A stretch of 64,000 nucleotides of DNA, from assembly GCF_000517025.1 (NCBI RefSeq), contig NZ_KI912097.1, forward strand, positions 8,843 through 72,842, written 5' to 3'. Every line of letters starts with the position of its first letter. Positions within the stretch are counted from its first letter, which is position 1. Positions 59,714 to 64,000 of the stretch are shown here, one piece after another. The position numbers and the translations under genes are program-made. Under the pieces are notes generated by a model. It saw nothing but the letters and a program-made list of their open reading frames with translations. It had not been told where the DNA came from and did not search any database. This stretch comes from Halonatronum saccharophilum DSM 13868. GTDB lineage: Bacteria > Bacillota > Halanaerobiia > Halobacteroidales > Halobacteroidaceae.

Positions 59714-59782
59714 ATGGGCGATGAAGTTATGTCTCAAGAAGAGATTGATGCATTGCTTGAAGAAATGAAGAATCAAGATTGA
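59714..59782 (+). CDS. 22-residue micropeptide carrying the FliM N-terminal motif
   Basis: ATG 59714 with AAAGGAGGGTGCTT. The product is MGDEVMSQEEIDALLEEMKN followed by QD. SQEEIDALL is the CheY-phosphate-binding motif at the N-terminus of FliM and FliY, and little else is encoded. A hairpin terminator follows. It may be a small CheY-binding peptide or an evolutionary remnant of a flagellar gene. Confidence 0.68.
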   Translation: MGDEVMSQEEIDALLEEMKNQD

Positions 59783-59836
59783 GTTTGGGCAAAGATAATA
59801 TTTACAGCAAACAACTTAAACTTATTCTTAACTTTT

Positions 59837-59878
59837 AGAAACTGTACTTAGATATATTTAAGTACAGTTTCTTTCTTG
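59837..59878 (+). terminator. Terminator after the micropeptide
   Basis: AGAAACTGTACTTA with its complement at 59859-59872, then CTTTCTT. Confidence 0.75.
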
Positions 59879-59944
59879 AAAGTTATAATGGTTATTATAG
59901 TTGTTAAAGTAATAATAAACCAAAATAGTATGGAGGAGTATAGT

Positions 59945-61198
59945 ATGAAGCTTAAATATGGAGAAGAGAAGTTAGAATTGAATATGGATAGGTTAGGTGA
60001 GATAAATGTTCTATTACCAAAGGAGAAGGAAGGGGTAAAAGACCCTTTAAAAGAGGTAGAAGAATCATTAGTAAAGCCTATAGCTTCGCCGGCATTAGAA
60101 GATATAATTGAGAAGAAAGATCCTAAGAAGGTTGTGATTGTAGTTAATGACATAAGTCGCTTAACTCCTTATGAGTATATGTTGCCACCTTTATTAGAGG
60201 TTTTAGGAAAAAAAGGGGTTAATAAAGAATCAATAACCTTTATAATAGCGACTGGAATTCATGAACCTCATACTAGAGAAGATAATGTTAGAGTATTTGG
60301 TGAGGATTTAGTTAATAATTATCGAATAGTTTCTCATAATGCTGATCAAGACTTAGTTGATTTAGGAAGATTAAGTTCAGGAAATAAACTTTTAGTTAAT
60401 AGAGAAGCAGTTGAAGCCGATCTTTTAATAACAACTGGAGTAATAACCCCACATTATTTTGCAGGATTTTCTGGAGGTCGCAAATCTATACTCCCTGGGG
60501 TAGCAGGTAGGGAGTCTATACAATTTAATCACTCTAAGATGGTCAATTTGATAGGGAACCTACCAAAGATTGAAGATAATCCAGTTAATTTAGAGATGCT
60601 GGAAGCAGCTAAGAAGGCTAAAGTTGATTTTATCTTAAATGTAGTAATAAATAGTAAGAAGGAGATAGTAGAGGTGGTATCAGGTGACTTAGAGAAGGCT
60701 TGGTATAAAGGAGTTAAGACCTCTGCTCAGATGTATCATGTTCCTTTAGAAGAGAAGGCCGATGTGGCTATTGTTAGTGCCGGAGGATTTCCTAAGGATT
60801 TAAATATCTATCAAGCTCAAAAGGCTTTGGACAATGCTGATGCGGGTGTTAAAAAGGGTGGTACAATTATGTTGTTGGCCCAATGTAAAAGTGGCTTAGG
60901 TGAAGATATCTTTGAGGATTGGCTTAAAGAGTCTAGTAAGCCTGAGGATAATGTTACTAGGATTAAGAAAGGTTTTGTTATTGGAGGTCATAAAGCTTTT
61001 GCCATTAGTAAAGTAGTAATGGATAAGGAGTTTATTCTTCTTTCAGACTTTAATAAAGAGGCAACAGAGATGTTATTTGCCAGAAAGGTAGATGATCTTG
61101 ATGAAGGGTTAGATTATCTAGAGCAGAAGCACGGTAAGGGGTATAAAGCTATTATTATGCCTCAAGGTGGTCTAACTGTACCGATAGTGGAAAACTAA
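59945..61198 (+). CDS. larA: Nickel-dependent lactate racemase-family protein
   Basis: 417 residues from ATG 59945, behind ATGGAGGAGTATAGT; the frame runs 23 codons upstream without support. Conserved LarA residues are visible: His106 and His109 in GIHEPHT, His170 in ITPHYFAGFSGG, Lys180 and His196 in FNHSKM. These correspond to the ligands of the nickel-pincer nucleotide in LarA. No larB, larC or larE cofactor genes are near, so the real substrate could be another 2-hydroxyacid. Confidence 0.92.
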   Translation: MKLKYGEEKLELNMDRLGEINVLLPKEKEGVKDPLKEVEESLVKPIASPALEDIIEKKDPKKVVIVVNDISRLTPYEYMLPPLLEVLGKKGVNKESITFIIATGIHEPHTREDNVRVFGEDLVNNYRIVSHNADQDLVDLGRLSSGNKLLVNREAVEADLLITTGVITPHYFAGFSGGRKSILPGVAGRESIQFNHSKMVNLIGNLPKIEDNPVNLEMLEAAKKAKVDFILNVVINSKKEIVEVVSGDLEKAWYKGVKTSAQMYHVPLEEKADVAIVSAGGFPKDLNIYQAQKALDNADAGVKKGGTIMLLAQCKSGLGEDIFEDWLKESSKPEDNVTRIKKGFVIGGHKAFAISKVVMDKEFILLSDFNKEATEMLFARKVDDLDEGLDYLEQKHGKGYKAIIMPQGGLTVPIVEN

Positions 61199-61205
61199 GT
61201 AGAGG

Positions 61206-61360
61206 CACCTTTAAAATTGAGATTGCACGAAGAGTTTTTTGTACTTTAAAAACTCGTAGAGACACCTTTAAAATTGAGATTGTATGAAATGTTTTTGCTT
61301 TTTAAAACATTGAAGACACCTTTAAAATTGAGATTGTATGAAATGTTTTTTTATGTTTTT
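61206..61360. repeat. Three tandem repeats of about 55 bases
   Basis: CACCTTTAAAATTGAGATTG starts at 61206, 61263 and 61317 (periods 57 and 54). Each is followed by a variable hairpin such as GAGTTTTT / AAAAACTC or ATGTTTT / AAAACAT. Copies 2 and 3 share a longer region. No CRISPR signature. Confidence 0.85.
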
Positions 61361-61403
61361 TATCGAAACTTTGATTTTTGAACCTGAAGATAAATTATAA
61401 GTG

Positions 61404-61447
61404 AAAAGGTAGATTATCTAATTAATTAGATAATCTACCTTTTATTT
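61404..61447. terminator. Perfect 40-base palindrome between larA and hsp20
   Basis: 20-bp arms (61404-61423 with 61424-61443) with A-runs on the left and T-runs on the right. It suits convergent transcription. Confidence 0.87.
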
Positions 61448-61463
61448 TTGAAAAATTTAATTT

Positions 61464-61904
61464 TTATTGAATTGTTACTGAGCGTCTGTTCTCAGTTTTA
61501 ACTTCCTCTTTTGGAAGATGTACTATTAAAAGGCCATTATTATATTGAGCTGATATTTGATCCCTTCTTACATTTTCTAATTTAAAACTGCGTTGATAAC
61601 GACCGGTTTTTCTTTCTTTATGAATGTAAGCTTCATTCTTTTCTTCAATACCATTAATATTATTTATCATAATATTAAGGTAGTCTCCATCGATGTCTAA
61701 ATTGATATTCTCTTTACTAAGTCCTGCTAATTCTGCTTCGAGAATATAAGCATCTTTTTTCTCTTTGATATCAGCTTTAAAACTCATATTTGTCAAGTCC
61801 ATCAAATTATTTAAGATATTTGATTTAGACCATAGGCTATCCATAAACCTTTCGGACATATTCTCCATTTTTTCACCACTACGGAAGGGGAATAAATCAA
61901 ACAA
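61464..61904 (-). CDS. Hsp20/alpha-crystallin small heat-shock protein
   Basis: 146 residues on the minus strand, TTG start preceded by AAAGGAGGCGATTGAT. The alpha-crystallin domain (about 42-135) has DAYILEAELAGLSKENINLD, KTGRYQRSFKLE and AQYNNGLLIVHLPK; the C-terminal extension is short and ends in RRSVTIQ. It holds unfolded proteins without ATP. No CIRCE element is visible upstream. Confidence 0.93.
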   Translation of the reverse strand: MFDLFPFRSGEKMENMSERFMDSLWSKSNILNNLMDLTNMSFKADIKEKKDAYILEAELAGLSKENINLDIDGDYLNIMINNINGIEEKNEAYIHKERKTGRYQRSFKLENVRRDQISAQYNNGLLIVHLPKEEVKTENRRSVTIQ

Positions 61905-62056
61905 ATCAATCGCCTCCTTTTTTATTTTTTATATTAACTATAATCCCCGTCAAATAGAGATTATATACAAGCAATGAAATGACAGTTAATAGTAATAAAG
62001 TTTTTAAAGAGGGTTAAGCTAGAATATAGAGGTTAAAAATAAAAAGAGGTGATAAA

Positions 62057-63664
62057 GTGAGTAATAAGGTAAGTGAAGTGATAATTGACCAGCTTAGTAA
62101 ATGGGGTATAGATAAGATTTATGGTTATGCAGGAGATACTATATTAAAGTTTTTCTCTGCTTTGCAGGATTCTCCAATTAAACTTTATACTACTAGGCAT
62201 GAAGGGACAGCAGGTATGATGGCGTCGGCTCAATCTAAAATGACTGGGAAGATAGGTGTTTGTGTAGCCCATAGTGGTCCAGGAACGGCTAATATAATCA
62301 ATGGTATTGCTGACGCATATAGTGATCGTACTCCTTTATTATTGATTACAGGGCAAGTAGCAACCTATAATATTGGGACCAATTATAAGCAATTTATAAA
62401 TCAATTAGACTTAACAGATTCTTTAACGGTCTTTTCTTCAGTCTTGATTGATCCAGAAGCAGTGGTAGATATTTTAGTAAAAGCAATTACTATGGCCATA
62501 TCAAAGGGTGGTGTAAGTCATATAGTAATACCTATGAATCTTTGGGATGCTACAACTAATGCTTTAGCTAGAAATTATTTACCACATTTAGAACAAAGAT
62601 TATTAGCAAATCAAGATATATTATCTAAAGCCCAAGGGATAATAGATGAAGCTCAAAAACCAGTAATTTTATATGGTAGAGGTGTTAAGCAAGAAGGTGA
62701 AAATTTATTAAAATTAGCCCAGAAGATAGGAGCGCCATTAATTAACAGCTTGGCTGCAAAGGGAATAATAGATGATTGTCATCCTTTATCATTAGGAGGT
62801 TTAGGTCATGGGGGTAGTAAAGAAGCAGAAGAAGCTTTGAAAGCAAGTGATCTAATAATTATCTTAGGTTCTACTTGGTGGCCTATGGATTCTGTTCCTA
62901 GGAGACCTAAGGTCTTACAGTTTGATATCTGTAAAGAGAATATAGGTATGACTCATCCAGTTGAATTAGGAGTTGTAGGTGACTTAAAGTTAACTTTAGA
63001 GAAGGTGTTAGACAAGGTAAGTAAGAAAAATAATAAAGAGTGGGAAAATAAAGTTAAATCTTTAAAAGAGGGGTGGAAGAAGAAAAGATTAGAAGTAACT
63101 ATTCAAAATGAAAAAACTCCTATAGATCCTAGAGGGATAATAAAAGTATTAAGCGAGAATTTAGGTGAAAGTGAGATTATCACTTTAGATTCTGGTGATA
63201 GCGTTATTTGGTTTGCTAAATACTTCACTAAGAAGTTTAAAGAAGTGGTCATTTCAGGTACTTGGAGGACGATGGGGTTTGCTTTGCCAGCAGCACTAAC
63301 AGCAAAGATTAATAATCCTCAAAGCCCTGTTACTTGTATAATTGGTGATGGGGGAATTGAGATGGTGTTAGCAGATATATTGACTGGACTTAGATATAAT
63401 CTGCCTATTAGGGTATTAGTAATAAATAATGGTTGGTTAGCAATGGAGAAGAATAAGATGCATTCAGCCAATTTAAAGTTAGAAGAGGTGGGTTTAAATA
63501 ATCCTGATTTTGCTATGTTGGCACGTAGTTGTGGAGCAGAGGGGATTAGAGTAAATACTATAAATGAATTGAAGGATTCCTTAGAGAAAACAGAAAATCT
63601 AGATAAGATAACTGTTATAGATATTATTACTCAATCTCCGATACCAGCAGGTACTAAATTATAA
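62057..63664 (+). CDS. TPP-dependent enzyme, pyruvate oxidase/acetolactate-synthase family
   Basis: 535 residues starting at GTG 62057 behind AAAAAGAGGTGATAAA. TPP fold signatures: Glu in TTRHEGTAG, AHSGPGTANIINGIADAY, FAD/nucleotide-binding central domain GRGVKQEG, and the metal motif IGDGGIEMVLADILTGLRYN with NNGWLAMEK. Pyruvate oxidase (PoxB/SpxB) is the most likely subgroup; acetolactate synthase or oxalyl-CoA-type enzymes are less likely. An oxygen-dependent oxidase would be odd in an anaerobe, so the reaction is uncertain. Confidence 0.85.
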   Translation: MSNKVSEVIIDQLSKWGIDKIYGYAGDTILKFFSALQDSPIKLYTTRHEGTAGMMASAQSKMTGKIGVCVAHSGPGTANIINGIADAYSDRTPLLLITGQVATYNIGTNYKQFINQLDLTDSLTVFSSVLIDPEAVVDILVKAITMAISKGGVSHIVIPMNLWDATTNALARNYLPHLEQRLLANQDILSKAQGIIDEAQKPVILYGRGVKQEGENLLKLAQKIGAPLINSLAAKGIIDDCHPLSLGGLGHGGSKEAEEALKASDLIIILGSTWWPMDSVPRRPKVLQFDICKENIGMTHPVELGVVGDLKLTLEKVLDKVSKKNNKEWENKVKSLKEGWKKKRLEVTIQNEKTPIDPRGIIKVLSENLGESEIITLDSGDSVIWFAKYFTKKFKEVVISGTWRTMGFALPAALTAKINNPQSPVTCIIGDGGIEMVLADILTGLRYNLPIRVLVINNGWLAMEKNKMHSANLKLEEVGLNNPDFAMLARSCGAEGIRVNTINELKDSLEKTENLDKITVIDIITQSPIPAGTKL

Positions 63665-63865
63665 TATTAGAGATTAAGCATAAATTTTTTTGAAAAATAA
63701 CTTTAATTATTATATAGTTAAGACTATGAAGGTAAAAAGATATATTCTAAGAACTTTTTTAAATTAATGATAAACAAATATATCAAAAATAAATATAAGT
63801 AATTTTTTAGCAGCTTATCTGTAAATTCACCTTTTTAATACTCTAAATAAGTAGGTGAGAGATAT

Positions 63866-64000
63866 ATGATAGATATTACTAAAGAGATAAAGAGCAAGAT
63901 TGAAAGGCTTAGAGATGAAATGCTTGAAGCAAGGCTAAAATATAGTGATAGTAGTCACCCAGAGGTTTTTAAACTTAGTCTAGAATTAGATAATCTTATC
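63866..64000 (+). CDS. Spo0E-like sporulation regulator (3'-truncated)
   Basis: ATG 63866 after GTAGGTGAGAGATAT; the frame is open to the window end. MIDITKEIKSKIERLRDE begins a helix, and the Spo0E signature is HPEVFKLSLELDNLI, corresponding to the family's S-x-E-L-D motif. Spo0E phosphatases dephosphorylate Spo0A-P. The visible 45 residues are most of the protein. The preceding gap (63665-63865) holds no gene. Confidence 0.83.
   Translation, partial: MIDITKEIKSKIERLRDEMLEARLKYSDSSHPEVFKLSLELDNLI

Noticed and set aside
61206-61360. Tandem repeats as a possible CRISPR array
   Set aside because: Only three units, the variable parts are self-complementary hairpins, and no cas gene is present.
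1-64000. rRNA, tRNA, integrase or insertion sequences
   Set aside because: I found no cloverleaf-like segment, no rRNA core and no transposase or integrase motif in any frame.

Overview
The window looks like chromosomal DNA from a low-GC, anaerobic, spore-forming bacterium with an outer membrane, most likely a Halanaerobiales / Halobacteroidaceae member (Orenia or Sporohalobacter type). This is an inference, not a database match. Spore formation is suggested by an alpha/beta-type small acid-soluble spore protein (41379), a CwlD-type amidase (51525), a Spo0E-like protein (63866) and promoters resembling sporulation sigma sites. A diderm envelope is suggested by an RND pump with its adaptor, a Skp/OmpH-like protein and a MacA-like adaptor. 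Anaerobiosis is suggested by a class I hybrid-cluster protein and a ferredoxin-tailed aldo/keto reductase. I see no rRNA, tRNA, CRISPR array, integrase or insertion sequence.

Layout. 1-3790: end of an RND efflux operon. 4086-8258: transketolase, then a DUF4349 lipoprotein and an aldo/keto reductase on the minus strand. 8516-13221: a DUF2075 helicase-like ATPase and a MacA/permease/ATPase export operon. 13395-18094: a Cache-GGDEF-EAL protein, then an ArsR-type regulator beside a CoA-disulfide-reductase/rhodanese fusion and a second rhodanese. 18112-19982: a lysine riboswitch controlling an NhaC-family transporter. 20024-23639: DUF1858 protein, hemerythrin protein, an unknown protein and Hcp, apparently a nitrosative or oxidative stress group. 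23986-29719: small enzymes and a diguanylate cyclase. 29823-33355: a two-component system followed by small genes with duplicated promoters. 34683-38475: MoxR-DUF58-DUF4129 operon. 39209-43446: lipoprotein, CCA-adding enzyme, SASP, ion channel, LiaF-like protein. 43599-48719: aspA divergent from nadABC. 49059-53497: PTS-IIC-like protein, a CBM48-like/phosphatase fusion, cwlD and a GerMN-deacetylase fusion. 53503-54511: four tandem tiny hydrophobic peptide genes. 54618-64000: methyltransferase, Mrr-like nuclease, RNase H, a FliM-like micropeptide, LarA, Hsp20, a pyruvate-oxidase-like enzyme and Spo0E.

The most interesting signals lie outside single genes. (i) A short word, GGGCCAA and its complement, often extended to GGGCCAAC, occurs at least 57 times by my count, far above what base composition predicts. 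(ii) Four miniature membrane peptide genes each have a sigma-K-like promoter with the same spacing. (iii) Three promoters carry a Crp/Fnr-type palindrome centred 41.5 bases before the inferred transcription start (Hcp, DUF1858/hemerythrin, a methyltransferase). (iv) One protein combines a CBM48-like domain with a tyrosine-phosphatase domain, as in laforin and SEX4. (v) A 22-residue gene encodes little more than the FliM N-terminal CheY-binding motif.
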